From positions 1 to 51,645 of the forward strand of contig CACYME010000022.1 in the NCBI GenBank assembly GCA_902775475.1: DNA of 51,645 nucleotides, read 5' to 3'. The position numbers were made by a program, and so were the translations under genes. The notes below the pieces were generated by a model, which saw nothing but the letters and a program-made list of their open reading frames with translations, did no database searches and had not been told where the DNA came from. The DNA comes from an uncultured Prevotellaceae bacterium (GTDB lineage: Bacteria; Bacteroidota; Bacteroidia; Bacteroidales; Bacteroidaceae). Of this stretch, positions 24,310-34,818 are shown in pieces; position 1 is the first letter of the stretch, and each line of letters begins with the position of its first letter.

Positions 24310-25476
24310 ATGATTGACATTGAATTTGTAAGAAGTCGCTTCATCAAGCATTTTGACGGTAAGACAGGTAATGTCTACACCTCTCCAGGACGTATCAACT
24401 TGATTGGTGAGCACACCGACTATAATGGTGGATTCGTGTTCCCCGGCGCAGTGGACAAGGGCATCACAGCCGAGATGCGTGCCAACGGCACCGAAGACAC
24501 CGTGATGGCCTACGCCATCGACCTGAAGGACCGTGTGGACTTCCACCTGAACGACCCCGCCGGTCCCCGCGCCTCGTGGGCCCGCTACATCTACGGCATC
24601 GCCAAGGAGTTCCAGAAGCTGGGCGTGCCCGTGAAGGGCTTCAACATTGCCTTCGCCGGCGATGTGCCCCTGGGCGCCGGCATGTCGTCGAGTGCCGCCA
24701 TGGAAAGCTGCTTCGCCTGCGGTCTGAACGACATCTTCGGCGAGAACAAGGTTTCGCAGTGGGATATGGTGCTGGCCGGACAGGCAACTGAGCACAACTA
24801 CTGTGGCGTGAACTGCGGCATCATGGACCAGTTCGCCTCTGTCTTCGGCAAGGCAGGCTGCCTGATGCGCCTCGACTGCCGCAGCCGTGAGTTCGAGTAC
24901 TTCCCCTTCAAGCCCGACGGCTATCGCCTGGTGCTGCTCAACAGCAAGGTGAAGCACGAGCTGGCCGGTTCGCCCTACAACGACCGCCGCAACTCGTGTG
25001 AGAACGTGGTGAAGCACATCGCAGCCAAGCATCCGGAAGGCAAGTTCGAGACCCTGCGCGACTGCACCTGGGAGCAGCTTGAGGAGGTTCGCGCCGAGGT
25101 GGGCGAAGAGGACTACACCCGCGCACACTTCGTGCTGGGCGAGAAGGACCGCGTGCTGGCCGTCTGCGACGCCCTGCTGGCTGGCGACTACGAGACCGTG
25201 GGCCAGAAGATGTACGAGACGCACTACGGACTGAGCAAGGAGTACGAGGTGAGCTGCGAGGAGCTCGACTACCTGAACGACCTGGCCAAGGAGAACGGCG
25301 TTACTGGTAGCCGTATCATGGGCGGTGGCTTCGGTGGATGCACCATCAACCTGGTTCGCGCTGACCTGTACAACAAGTTCATTGCCGATGCCAAGCAGAA
25401 GTTTGCTGCCAAGTACGGCCACGAGCCCGAGGTCATCGACGTAGTCATCGGCGACGGCTCGCGCAAGCTCGCATAA
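24310..25476 (+). CDS. galK: Galactokinase
   Basis: 388-residue GHMP kinase forming galactose-1-phosphate. The galactokinase signature is GRINLIGEHTDYNGG, the ATP loop GAGMSSSAAMES and motif 3 MGGGFGGCTI. The catalytic Asp is in NCGIMDQFAS. galT and galE are not in the window, so the rest of the Leloir pathway lies elsewhere. Confidence 0.96.
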   Translation: MIDIEFVRSRFIKHFDGKTGNVYTSPGRINLIGEHTDYNGGFVFPGAVDKGITAEMRANGTEDTVMAYAIDLKDRVDFHLNDPAGPRASWARYIYGIAKEFQKLGVPVKGFNIAFAGDVPLGAGMSSSAAMESCFACGLNDIFGENKVSQWDMVLAGQATEHNYCGVNCGIMDQFASVFGKAGCLMRLDCRSREFEYFPFKPDGYRLVLLNSKVKHELAGSPYNDRRNSCENVVKHIAAKHPEGKFETLRDCTWEQLEEVRAEVGEEDYTRAHFVLGEKDRVLAVCDALLAGDYETVGQKMYETHYGLSKEYEVSCEELDYLNDLAKENGVTGSRIMGGGFGGCTINLVRADLYNKFIADAKQKFAAKYGHEPEVIDVVIGDGSRKLA

Positions 25477-25488
25477 CGAACTTTCCGA

Positions 25489-25587
25489 TTTGAGAATTGA
25501 GATTTGAGAATTGAGATTTATCCTATAGACTTCTGCACATGAACTATCAATAAATCTCAAGCCTCAATTCTCAATTCTCAATTTTTT
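25489..25587. repeat. TTGAGAAT inverted simple repeat, possibly acting as the galK terminator
   Basis: Left arm of TTTGAGAATTGAGA units (25489-25520) and a complementary right arm of CTCAATTCTCAATT units (25551-25582), followed by six T. It would form a long hairpin plus U-run at the end of the galactose operon. Confidence 0.65.
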
Positions 25588-25627
25588 ATTACCAAATCCC
25601 AATCCTCAAACCTCAAATTAAAAGAAA

Positions 25628-26053
25628 GTGTTCCAAATAGACCGTTCCTACATTGAGAAAGTCAACCTAGAGTCGCTGCAGAGCCGCATCTGGGACATCC
25701 GCTCCGACCACAAGGACGACCCTACCCTGCCCCACATCGAGAACTACAACACGACGGAGGAAGCCTTCGAGGCCTACCTGGAGAAGAAACAGAAGTTTGA
25801 GGACTTCAAGGACACCTGGCGCAGCCGCCGCCTGCTCATCCTCGGTGCCGTGTTCCTGCTCACCGTGGCAGCCTTCAGCCTGTTCTTCCGCCACACCACG
25901 TGGGAAGCCTACGCCGTGGCCTTCATGCTCTGCATGCTCGTCTACATGGTGTACATGACCATTGCCGCCTATCGCGGACGCCAGTTCCACAACAACCCCA
26001 ACGAGACTTTCATCAAGGCGCTCCTCTTCTGGGACGAGAACCACGATGCCTGA
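25628..26053 (+). CDS. Small conserved-looking membrane protein
   Basis: No family recognised. 141 residues from a GTG start (25628) preceded by AAAGAAAG; no ATG is available upstream in frame. A charged N-terminal ~70 residues (IDRSYIEKVNLESLQSRIWD) is followed by two helices near 70-88 and 93-113 and a C-terminal tail ending FWDENHDA. It probably sits in the inner membrane with both ends inside. It lies 19 bases before the lysozyme gene. Confidence 0.65.
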   Translation: MFQIDRSYIEKVNLESLQSRIWDIRSDHKDDPTLPHIENYNTTEEAFEAYLEKKQKFEDFKDTWRSRRLLILGAVFLLTVAAFSLFFRHTTWEAYAVAFMLCMLVYMVYMTIAAYRGRQFHNNPNETFIKALLFWDENHDA

Positions 26054-26072
26054 TTTCCACTTGCGCTGAAGC

Positions 26073-27383
26073 TTGAGGCCGATACTTTACCTACTCTTTC
26101 TGGCTTCCATCTTTGGATGCTCCGGTGCAGGCGATTCTCCTGTAGTAAAGACTCGTGTTGCTACGGGTAAGCCCGGGCCCTCAAGCTCAGAGCTATCACT
26201 TCTTTTTCCTCCATCGGCTGAGCGTCAGCAATTCATTGACGCCGAGCTCGACTACTACCTACAGCGCCATGACCCACAGGACGAAGGCTTCGACATGGTG
26301 ACACGCTATGCCCAGGAAGGCGACTCCAACGTGGCCGTCTACCTGCCCGAAGGCCGCCTCACGCTGTCGGGCACCCTGCATCCCCACCAAGGCAAGGGGC
26401 TGACACGTGATGCCCGTGGCCGCATCGTCATCGGCCGTTTCCAGGCCGACACACTCATCAGCGGCGTGCGCATCGACTCCGCCGGATTCTATGCCGGACA
26501 GATGAACCGCCGGGGAGAAGCCTGGGGGCATGGATTCTATCGCGCTGCCGACGGCACCTACTTCGAAGGCCACTGGGAGCACGACCAGCGCGAGGGCTTC
26601 GGCATGAGCGTTGGCCGAGGACACCTGAGCGTTGGCACATGGCTGCGCGACCAGTTCCGCGGCGAGCACATGAGCTACCACAGCGACCGCATCTACGGCA
26701 TCGACATCTCGCGTTACCAACATGAGCGGGGGCGCCGCCGCTACCCCATTCTCTGGAACCGCCTGCGCATCAGCCACCTGGGCCGGCGCATCAGCCAGGA
26801 GCAGGTCATCGACGCCCGTGTAGACTACCCCGTTTCATTTGTCTACATCAAGAGCACCGAGGGCGTCACCATCGAGAACCAATACTACGAAGAAGACGAA
26901 GCCGCCTGCCGCAGCCACCTCATCCCTGTGGGTGCCTATCACTTCTTCTCCACCACCACCCCACCCGACGAACAGGCCCGCCACTTCCTCAGCTATACCC
27001 ATTTCCGCCGGGGCGACCTGCCGCCGATGCTCGACATCGAGCCCAGCGACAAGCAGATTGAGGCCATGGGCGGCCCGCTGGTGCTCTTCGACCACATGCG
27101 CACCTGGCTGCGCATCGTTGAGCAGGCCACCCACGCCCGCCCGCTCCTCTATGTCAACCAGCGCTTCGTCAACACCTATCTCCATCTGGCCCCCGACCTG
27201 AAAGAGGGCTATCACTTCTGGATAGCCCGCTACGGCGAGTACAAGCCCGACATCCACCTCGACATCTGGCAGCTCTCTGGCGATGGCCGGGTACAAGGCA
27301 TCATCCCCGAGTGCGACCTCAACGTCTTCAACGGCTACCAAGGCCACTGGGACGAGTTCCTGCGCACGCAGACCATACCGTGA
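26073..27383 (+). CDS. GH25 lysozyme lipoprotein with MORN repeats
   Basis: 436 residues. The only usable start is TTG at 26073 (in-frame TGA at 26067). The signal peptide ends in ASIFGC (Cys16). MORN-type repeats lie at about 150-190 (GHGFYRAADGTYFEGHW, EGFGMSVG). A GH25 domain runs from 208 to the end, with Asp211 in YGIDISRYQ, FVYIKSTEG, GAYHFFS and Asp321-x-Glu323 in PMLDIE, the catalytic pair. It cuts peptidoglycan. As a lipoprotein it would face the periplasm or cell surface, so wall remodelling or attack on rivals are both possible. Confidence 0.85.
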   Translation: MRPILYLLFLASIFGCSGAGDSPVVKTRVATGKPGPSSSELSLLFPPSAERQQFIDAELDYYLQRHDPQDEGFDMVTRYAQEGDSNVAVYLPEGRLTLSGTLHPHQGKGLTRDARGRIVIGRFQADTLISGVRIDSAGFYAGQMNRRGEAWGHGFYRAADGTYFEGHWEHDQREGFGMSVGRGHLSVGTWLRDQFRGEHMSYHSDRIYGIDISRYQHERGRRRYPILWNRLRISHLGRRISQEQVIDARVDYPVSFVYIKSTEGVTIENQYYEEDEAACRSHLIPVGAYHFFSTTTPPDEQARHFLSYTHFRRGDLPPMLDIEPSDKQIEAMGGPLVLFDHMRTWLRIVEQATHARPLLYVNQRFVNTYLHLAPDLKEGYHFWIARYGEYKPDIHLDIWQLSGDGRVQGIIPECDLNVFNGYQGHWDEFLRTQTIP

Positions 27384-27506
27384 GCGACGCCACCATGACA
27401 GGCTGTTCGTCCAGGAGAGCGAACGGTGCGCTGGCGTTCATAAACAGCTTCCTGGGCCATGCCCTGCTGAGGTGGAGCAAGGCAAGCGCCAAATCGCAGA
27501 AATAAT

Positions 27507-27537
27507 TAGCCGAAAGTTTTGTGCTTTCGGCTTTTTT
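27507..27537 (+). terminator. Terminator between the lysozyme gene and serC
   Basis: AGCCGAAAG - loop - CTTTCGGCT followed by TTTTTG. It lies about 125 bases after the lysozyme stop and overlaps the serC -33 box. Confidence 0.8.
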
Positions 27538-27548
27538 GCGTAATTTTG
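27518..27548 (+). promoter_or_regulatory. serC-serA promoter
   Basis: TTTG (27518-27521, in the terminator loop), exactly 19 bases, TAATTTTG (27541-27548). Confidence 0.85.
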
Positions 27549-27598
27549 CAGCGTATTTCAGAATAAAGGATATCAACCCAAATAAACATTCAAAAATT

Positions 27599-28669
27599 AT
27601 GAAGAAGTACAACTTCAATGCCGGCCCGTCGATGCTTCCGCGTGAGGTCATCGAGGCCACAGCCCAACAGTGTTTAGACTTTAATGGCTCAGGTCTCTCC
27701 CTGATGGAGATCAGCCACCGTGCAAAAGACTTCCAGCCCGTGGTCGACGAGGCCGTGGCCCTGGTGAAGGAGCTGCTGCAGGTGCCCGAGGGCTACAGCG
27801 TCATCTTCCTTGGCGGCGGTGCATCGCTGGAGTTCTGCATGATTCCCTATAACTTCCTTATCAAGAAAGCTGCCTATCTGAACACTGGCGTATGGGCCAA
27901 GAAGGCCATGAAGGAAGCCAAGCTCTTCGGCGAGGTGGTCGAGGTGGCCTCCAGTGCCGATGCCAACTACACGTTCATCCCGAAGGGCTGGACGGTTCCC
28001 GCCGATGCCGACTACCTGCACATCACGACGAACAACACCATCTACGGTACTGAGATTCGCAAGGACCTCGACGTGCCCGTACGCCTGATTGCCGACATGT
28101 CGAGCGACATCTTCAGCCGTCCCGTCGACGTGGCTAAGTACGACGCCATCTATGCCGGTGCGCAGAAGAACCTGGCCATGGCCGGCGTGACCATCGTCAT
28201 CGTGAAGGACGACGCCCTGGGCCGCGCTCCCCGCGAGATTCCCACCATGCTCGACTACCGCACCCACGTCGACAAGGGTTCCATGTTCAACACGCCTCCC
28301 GTGGTGCCCATCTACTCGGCCCTCGAGACGCTGCGCTGGCTGAAGAAGAAGGGCGGCATGGAGGCTATGGACAAGCTGGCCCACCAGCGCGCCGAAATCG
28401 TCTACGGCGAGATTGACCGCAACAAGATGTTCCGCGGCACCGTCACCGCCGAGGAGGACCGCTCGCTGATGAACATCTGCTTCGTCATGGCCGACGAGTA
28501 TAAGGAGCTGGAGAAGGACTTCCTCGACTTTGCCGTATCAAAGGGCATGGTCGGCGTGAAGGGTCACCGCTCAGTGGGTGGATTCCGCGCCAGCTGCTAC
28601 AACGCCCAGACCATCGAGGGCTGCGAGGCACTCGTGGCTTGCATGAAGGAGTTCGAAGCCAAGCATTAA
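27599..28669 (+). CDS. serC: Phosphoserine aminotransferase
   Basis: 356-residue PLP enzyme that converts 3-phosphohydroxypyruvate to phosphoserine. It starts [14 protein letters not shown], the usual SerC beginning. The PLP lysine is in [12 protein letters not shown], and [10 protein letters not shown] and the closing [10 protein letters not shown] are conserved. It lies 12 bases before serA and shares its promoter. Confidence 0.96.
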   Translation: MKKYNFNAGPSMLPREVIEATAQQCLDFNGSGLSLMEISHRAKDFQPVVDEAVALVKELLQVPEGYSVIFLGGGASLEFCMIPYNFLIKKAAYLNTGVWAKKAMKEAKLFGEVVEVASSADANYTFIPKGWTVPADADYLHITTNNTIYGTEIRKDLDVPVRLIADMSSDIFSRPVDVAKYDAIYAGAQKNLAMAGVTIVIVKDDALGRAPREIPTMLDYRTHVDKGSMFNTPPVVPIYSALETLRWLKKKGGMEAMDKLAHQRAEIVYGEIDRNKMFRGTVTAEEDRSLMNICFVMADEYKELEKDFLDFAVSKGMVGVKGHRSVGGFRASCYNAQTIEGCEALVACMKEFEAKH

Positions 28670-28681
28670 AACCCACGATAT

Positions 28682-29599
28682 ATGAAAGTATTAGTAGCAA
28701 CTGAAAAGCCTTTCGCAGCAGCTGCTGTCGAGGGCATTCGCAAAGAGATTGAAGGAGCAGGCAACGAGCTCGCGCTGCTCGAGAAATACACCGAGAAGGC
28801 ACAGCTGCTCGATGCCGTGAAGGATGCCGATGCACTGATTATCCGCAGTGACAAGGTGGACGCCGAGGTGCTCGACGCCGCCAAGCAGCTGAAGATTGTG
28901 GTTCGCGCCGGTGCAGGCTATGACAACATCGACCTGGCAGCCGCCACTGCCCACAACGTGGTGGCCGAGAACACCCCTGGCCAGAACGCCAACGCCGTGG
29001 CCGAGCTGGTGTTCGGTCTGCTGGTCTTCGCCGTCCGCAATTTCTACAACGGCAAGTCAGGCACCGAGCTGAAGGGCAAGAAGCTGGGCATCCTCGCCTT
29101 CGGCAACGTGGGTCGCAACGTGGCACGCATCGCCAAGGGCTTCGGCATGGAGGTCTATGCCTACGATGCCTACTGCCCTGCAGAGGTCATCGAGCAGGCC
29201 GGCGTGAAGGCCGTGGCCAATCAGGACGCACTCTTCGAGCAGTGCGACGTGGTGTCGCTGCACATCCCCGCAACGCCCGAGACGAAGCAGAGCATCAACG
29301 CTGCCCTCGTGGGCAAGCTGAAGAAGGGCGGCATCCTGGTGAACACCGCCCGCAAGGAAGTCATCAACGAGCCCGAGCTGCTGAAGCTGATGGAAGAGCG
29401 CCAGGACCTGAAGTTCGTCACCGACATCATGCCCGATGCCAACGCCGACTTCGAGAAGCTGGAAGGCCGCTATTTCTCCACCCCGAAGAAGATGGGTGCC
29501 CAGACGGCTGAGGCCAACACCAATGCCGGCATCGCCGCTGCCCGCCAGATTAACGCCTTCTTCAAGGACGGCGACACGCGCTTCCAGGTAAACAAGTAA
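28682..29599 (+). CDS. serA: D-3-phosphoglycerate dehydrogenase, short type (lysine form)
   Basis: 305 residues, without the regulatory ACT domain of longer SerA. It makes 3-phosphohydroxypyruvate, the first serine step. The NAD fold is LGILAFGNVGRNVA. The catalytic Arg is in VNTARKEV. Where most relatives have His (TPHxGA) this has Lys (TPKKMGAQTAEA), the so-called type III-K form also described from Entamoeba, thought to have come from a Bacteroides-like donor. Serine feedback through an ACT domain is therefore absent. Confidence 0.94.
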   Translation: MKVLVATEKPFAAAAVEGIRKEIEGAGNELALLEKYTEKAQLLDAVKDADALIIRSDKVDAEVLDAAKQLKIVVRAGAGYDNIDLAAATAHNVVAENTPGQNANAVAELVFGLLVFAVRNFYNGKSGTELKGKKLGILAFGNVGRNVARIAKGFGMEVYAYDAYCPAEVIEQAGVKAVANQDALFEQCDVVSLHIPATPETKQSINAALVGKLKKGGILVNTARKEVINEPELLKLMEERQDLKFVTDIMPDANADFEKLEGRYFSTPKKMGAQTAEANTNAGIAAARQINAFFKDGDTRFQVNK

Positions 29600-29615
29600 A
29601 AGCACAACTAAAAGT

Positions 29616-29674
29616 GAGGCTTGAGCATTGCGATTGATTCTTTCTGTTCAGTCGTAGTTCTCAAGCCTCTTTTT
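29616..29674 (+). terminator. serA terminator
   Basis: GAGGCTTGAG (29616-29625) and CTCAAGCCTC (29660-29669) pair over ten bases, followed by TTTTT. Confidence 0.8.
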
Positions 29675-29767
29675 CTATCATCTATAGTTCCTTTTTGGGG
29701 TAAGGTATAGCAGTTGGCCTATTGGGGCATAGCCTATTCCACGAGTGGAGTTTTTCACCCTCTTTTT

Positions 29768-30178
29768 TGTGAAAGATATTGACAAAATGGCCATTTTAGG
29801 CCTCCATATTTCAAGAATTCTCCACGAAAGCAACATTTGGACGAAAAAACGCCTGTTTTTTGAGGGTTTGCTAAATTATTGATTGTCAGTTGGTTGATTT
29901 GATTTTAGCAAAAAAGGAGCTTCGTTGAGAAAAAAAGTCAACGCCTTTTGAAAATTTGGCGTTGACTTTTGAAAATTTGGCGTGCTTACAGAAACGCGAA
30001 AAGCAGCAAAATTTAAGCAAAAAACGTGCACAAAAGTATATCAGGTGTGCAATTCTTCGTCTTTTGCGGCCCGATTTTTCATCGGGCAACGCCTCCCCAA
30101 GGCTCCAAAACGGCCATTTTTCACTCAAAATTGCTTCGTCGCCGTGAACAAAATTTTCTGTGAAATATTTTGACATTT
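29768..30178 (-). repeat. 410-bp repeat family, copy C (inverted)
   Basis: Same order as copy A on the minus strand, 411 bases long, with ends TGTGAAATATTTTGACATTT (30159-30178) and TGTGAAAGATATTGACAAAA (29768-29787) as read on the plus strand. The central hairpin is AGTCAACGCC/GGCGTTGACT with the TTTTGAAAATTT loop. The gap 29675-30307 contains only this element and unassigned sequence. Confidence 0.85.
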
Positions 30179-30307
30179 TTGTAAAATATTTTTGACACTT
30201 TAGGAAGCATACCGCCCCCACTCCTACCTCATTCCCGAACAGAGTTCGCCTACCCGCCTGGGAGGAGAGGTGCAACGCCAAAGAGGCGGCATAGAGAACA
30301 AGAGAGA

Positions 30308-30331
30308 GGGATTGGAGTTGCCCCCAATCCC
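30308..30331 (-). terminator. Terminator of the coiled-coil protein gene
   Basis: GGGATTGG and CCAATCCC pair (30308-30315, 30324-30331). On the minus strand a pyrimidine run (TCTCTCTCTT) follows rather than a pure T run. Confidence 0.5.
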
Positions 30332-30356
30332 ACTCTTATGCTTCTCTCAAGGCATC

Positions 30357-30695
30357 TTAATTATTCATCAGCTTCTCTACCTCCTTCTGGGTGTCCTCGA
30401 CCTTCTTGCGGGCTTTCTCCAGATCCTTCACGGCATTCTCGTAAGCCTTCTGGGCCTTCTCGGCCTTGGCCTTCAGCTTCTCCACCTTCTGCTCAGCCTT
30501 GGGCACTGCGGCCTTGGCCTTCTCGGCCAGCTGAATGGTCTTCTCTTCCTTAGCCTTAGCCTTCTGAGCTTTCTTCAGTTCCTTGGCGGTCATGCCCTGA
30601 GCATCCTGCTCGCTGACCACCGTCTGGGCTTTTGCGCCCTGAGCCATCACCAGCATCATGGCCAGTGCGGTTCCCATCATCATGATTCTTTTCAT
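30357..30695 (-). CDS. Secreted Lys/Ala-rich coiled-coil protein
   Basis: 112 residues. The signal peptide (MKRIMMMGTALAMMLVMAQGAKAQ) is predicted to be cut after AKA. The rest is one charged alpha-helical coiled coil (KAEQKVEKLKAKAEKAQKAY) to the C-terminus, with no cysteines. No enzyme motif is present. Small periplasmic helical proteins of this type are common in Bacteroidales, with unknown roles. It has its own promoter and terminator. Confidence 0.75.
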   Translation of the reverse strand: MKRIMMMGTALAMMLVMAQGAKAQTVVSEQDAQGMTAKELKKAQKAKAKEEKTIQLAEKAKAAVPKAEQKVEKLKAKAEKAQKAYENAVKDLEKARKKVEDTQKEVEKLMNN

Positions 30696-30734
30696 TGCTT
30701 ATAATAATTATGTTTAGAACGTAAATTCACGTTG

Positions 30735-30767
30735 CAAAGTTAGCGAAAAAAAACGAAACCGAACCAA
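30735..30767 (-). promoter_or_regulatory. Promoter of the coiled-coil protein gene
   Basis: On the minus strand: TTTG (30767-30764), 21 bases, TAACTTTG (30742-30735). The spacing is one or two bases longer than usual. Confidence 0.6.
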
Positions 30768-30782
30768 AAACTGCCAATTAAT

Positions 30783-31613
30783 TTACAGTTTTATCATTCT
30801 TGAGAACATATTTGGGAAGTAATCCGACAAATCGAACAGCTTTCTAAACAAGCCGAACACGGCACTGCCACTGCCGCTCATGGCGCTGTAGACGGCTCCC
30901 AGTTCGTATAGCTGCTCTTTCACGCGTCCTATCTCGGGATGCTGAGCGAAGACGCTCTTCTCGAAGTCGTTCAGCAGCACGCCGCGCCACTGCTCTACCG
31001 GCCTCGCCACCAAGTCGCGGCAATTCACTGCCGGTCGCCGGGGCACAATGAGCGCGAAAGCCTCCTTGGTGGGTACGGGAATGTCGGGGCGCACCACAGC
31101 CAAGAACCATCCACCCAGGTCGAGGCCGACGGGCTGTAGCCGTTCGCCGATGCCCTCGGCATAAGCTGGACGGTTCACGATGAAGAAAGGGCAGTCGGCA
31201 CCCAGACGGGCAGCGCGACTGATGAGCTGCTCTTCGGTCAGCCCCAGCCGGAACTCGCGGTTGAGCAACGTGAGCATGGCGGCGCAATCGCTCGAACCGC
31301 CACCCATGCCAGCCTGCGTAGGTATCGCCTTATACAAGTGGGCATGCACGCGGGGCAGCTGAGGGAACTCCTGTTTCAGCAACTCGTAGGCCCTGACCAC
31401 CAGGTTGCGGCGCTCGTCGCCCTCTACGCTGATGCCCGTCACCTTCAGGTCGCAGTCTACGTCGGAAGGGAACTCATCGGCCATCACCTGCACTTCGAGC
31501 GCATCCTGCAGCGGCACGGGATAAAAGACCGTCTCCAGATTGTGATAGCCGTCGGGGCGACGCTCCACCACGTTCAGCCCCAGGTTGATTTTTGCTTGCG
31601 GAAATAATATCAT
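30783..31613 (-). CDS. ispE: 4-diphosphocytidyl-2-C-methyl-D-erythritol kinase
   Basis: 276-residue GHMP kinase of the MEP isoprenoid pathway. AKINLGLNVVERRPDGYHNL at the N-terminus holds the catalytic Lys and Asp region. The ATP loop is IPTQAGMGGGSSDCAA and motif 3 is SAMSGSGSAVFG. Length is normal. It is divergent from dnaB, and its promoter places transcription start at the ATG. Confidence 0.95.
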   Translation of the reverse strand: MILFPQAKINLGLNVVERRPDGYHNLETVFYPVPLQDALEVQVMADEFPSDVDCDLKVTGISVEGDERRNLVVRAYELLKQEFPQLPRVHAHLYKAIPTQAGMGGGSSDCAAMLTLLNREFRLGLTEEQLISRAARLGADCPFFIVNRPAYAEGIGERLQPVGLDLGGWFLAVVRPDIPVPTKEAFALIVPRRPAVNCRDLVARPVEQWRGVLLNDFEKSVFAQHPEIGRVKEQLYELGAVYSAMSGSGSAVFGLFRKLFDLSDYFPNMFSRMIKL

Positions 31614-31617
31614 AGTG

Positions 31618-31648
31618 CAAAGGTACGCATAAAGGCGGAAACAGCAAA
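31618..31648 (-). promoter_or_regulatory. ispE promoter (predicted leaderless)
   Basis: On the minus strand: TTTG (31648-31645), exactly 19 bases, TACCTTTG (31625-31618), then only four bases to the ATG at 31613. Confidence 0.85.
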
Positions 31649-31666
31649 AAAGTTTTCATCGTTTTT

Positions 31667-31698
31667 TTTGCCAGCCTCACGGAAAATTGCTACCTTTG
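31667..31698 (+). promoter_or_regulatory. dnaB promoter
   Basis: TTTG (31667-31670), 20 bases, TACCTTTG (31691-31698). The ATG is 31 bases downstream. Confidence 0.75.
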
Positions 31699-31729
31699 CA
31701 ACCCCTTGAAACGAAACAACACCTTTTTT

Positions 31730-33292
31730 ATGCCAGAACAACAAAACAACCAGCGGCGCAGCAGCCGCCAGCAACCCATAGACAACAACTATGCCCATCT
31801 TCAGCCGCAGGCGCTCGACGTAGAGCGTGCCGTGCTCGGTGCCCTGCTCATCGACAAGGACGCCTACGCCGTGGTGTGCGAGCTGCTCTATCCCGAAAGC
31901 TTCTACGAGCCGCGCAACCAGCTCATCTACACCGCCATCCGCGACCTCTCGATGAACGAGAAGCCCGTCGACGTGCTCACCGTCACGGAGCAACTGGCCC
32001 GCAACGGCAGCCTGGAAGAAGCCGGCGGACCAGCCTATATTGCTGAGATTTCGAGCCGTGTGGCCAGTAGCGCCCACATCGACTACCACGCCCGCATCGT
32101 GGCCCAGAAGTTCCTGGCCCGCCAGCTCATACAGTTTGCCAGCGACGTGGAGACGAAGGCCTTCGACGAGACCATCGACGTTGACGACCTGATGCAGCAT
32201 GCCGAGGGTGCCCTGTTCGAGCTGTCGCAGAAGAACATGAAGAAGGACTACACGCAGGTAGACCCGGTGATTAAGAACGCGATGGACATCATCAACAAAG
32301 CGGCAGCCAACACCGACGGCCTGACAGGTGTGCCCACGGGCTACCACAAGCTGGACGACATCACCAGTGGCTGGCAGGCCAGCGACCTGGTCATCATCGC
32401 CGGTCGTCCTGCCATGGGTAAGACGTCGTTTGCCCTGTCGCTGGCCAAGAACATTGCCGCCGACTACCGTGTGCCCACAGCGTTCTTCTCGCTCGAAATG
32501 TCGAACGTGCAGCTGGTGAACCGCCTCATCTCGAACTGCTGCGAGATTCAGGGTTCGCACATCCAGAGCGGACAGCTACAGCCCGACGAGTGGGACCGCC
32601 TGGACAAGCGCATCAATGGTCTCTACGGTGCCCCACTCTATGTCGACGACACGCCAGGCCTCTCGGTCTTCGAGCTGCGCACGAAGGCCCGCCGTCTGGT
32701 GCGCGAGCATGGGGTTAAAATCATCATGATTGACTACTTGCAGCTGATGAACGCCAACGGCATGCGCTTCAGCAGCCGCCAGGAAGAAGTGTCCACCATC
32801 TCGCGCTCGCTGAAGGGTCTGGCTAAGGAGCTGAACATCCCCATCCTGGCGCTGAGCCAGCTGAACCGCGGTGTAGAAAGCCGTGAAGGACTGGAAGGTA
32901 AACGCCCGCAGCTGAGCGACTTGCGCGAATCGGGAGCCATCGAGCAGGATGCCGACATGGTGCTCTTCGTGCACCGTCCTGAATACTACCACATCTATTC
33001 GGACGACCACGGGCGCGACCTGCACGGCATGGCGCAAATCCTCATTGCCAAGCACCGTAAAGGTGCCACCGGCGACGTGCTGCTGACCTTCCGAGGCGAG
33101 TACACCCGCTTTGAGAATCCGGAAGACACACGATTGGACAACAGCGCCCCGCCAATGGGTGGCGAAATCCTCGGGTCGAAGGTGAACGGAGCAGAGCAAC
33201 CACCAGTTGGCGATAGCGACTTCGCCAATCCTTTTGGCAACGACAATGCTCCCCTTCCCCCGATGCAGGAAGGTGGCCCAATGCCTTTCTGA
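31730..33292 (+). CDS. dnaB: Replicative DNA helicase DnaB
   Basis: 520 residues. The hexameric 5'-3' helicase has an N-terminal helical domain (QALDVERAVLGALLIDKDAY), a linker and a RecA-like domain. Walker A is AGRPAMGKTSFALSLA and Walker B IIMIDYLQLM; then QLNRGVE and SGAIEQDADMVLFVHR follow. A disordered C-terminal tail (~60 residues, ending GGPMPF) is typical of the phylum. The ATG at 31730 is preferred over a TTG at 31706. There is no intein. Confidence 0.96.
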   Translation: MPEQQNNQRRSSRQQPIDNNYAHLQPQALDVERAVLGALLIDKDAYAVVCELLYPESFYEPRNQLIYTAIRDLSMNEKPVDVLTVTEQLARNGSLEEAGGPAYIAEISSRVASSAHIDYHARIVAQKFLARQLIQFASDVETKAFDETIDVDDLMQHAEGALFELSQKNMKKDYTQVDPVIKNAMDIINKAAANTDGLTGVPTGYHKLDDITSGWQASDLVIIAGRPAMGKTSFALSLAKNIAADYRVPTAFFSLEMSNVQLVNRLISNCCEIQGSHIQSGQLQPDEWDRLDKRINGLYGAPLYVDDTPGLSVFELRTKARRLVREHGVKIIMIDYLQLMNANGMRFSSRQEEVSTISRSLKGLAKELNIPILALSQLNRGVESREGLEGKRPQLSDLRESGAIEQDADMVLFVHRPEYYHIYSDDHGRDLHGMAQILIAKHRKGATGDVLLTFRGEYTRFENPEDTRLDNSAPPMGGEILGSKVNGAEQPPVGDSDFANPFGNDNAPLPPMQEGGPMPF

Positions 33293-33342
33293 CATAAAGG
33301 ACGAAGGCTAATCCACGAAAGGAAAAACGGCACCGCGCCTTG

Positions 33343-34790
<1,448 letters not shown>

Positions 34791-34818
34791 CTATTTTGAT
34801 GATTTCTTGCTATACGAT

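Noticed and set aside
29886-30281. 131-codon minus-strand frame
   Set aside because: Lies almost wholly in repeat copy C; its peptide mirrors that of copy A.
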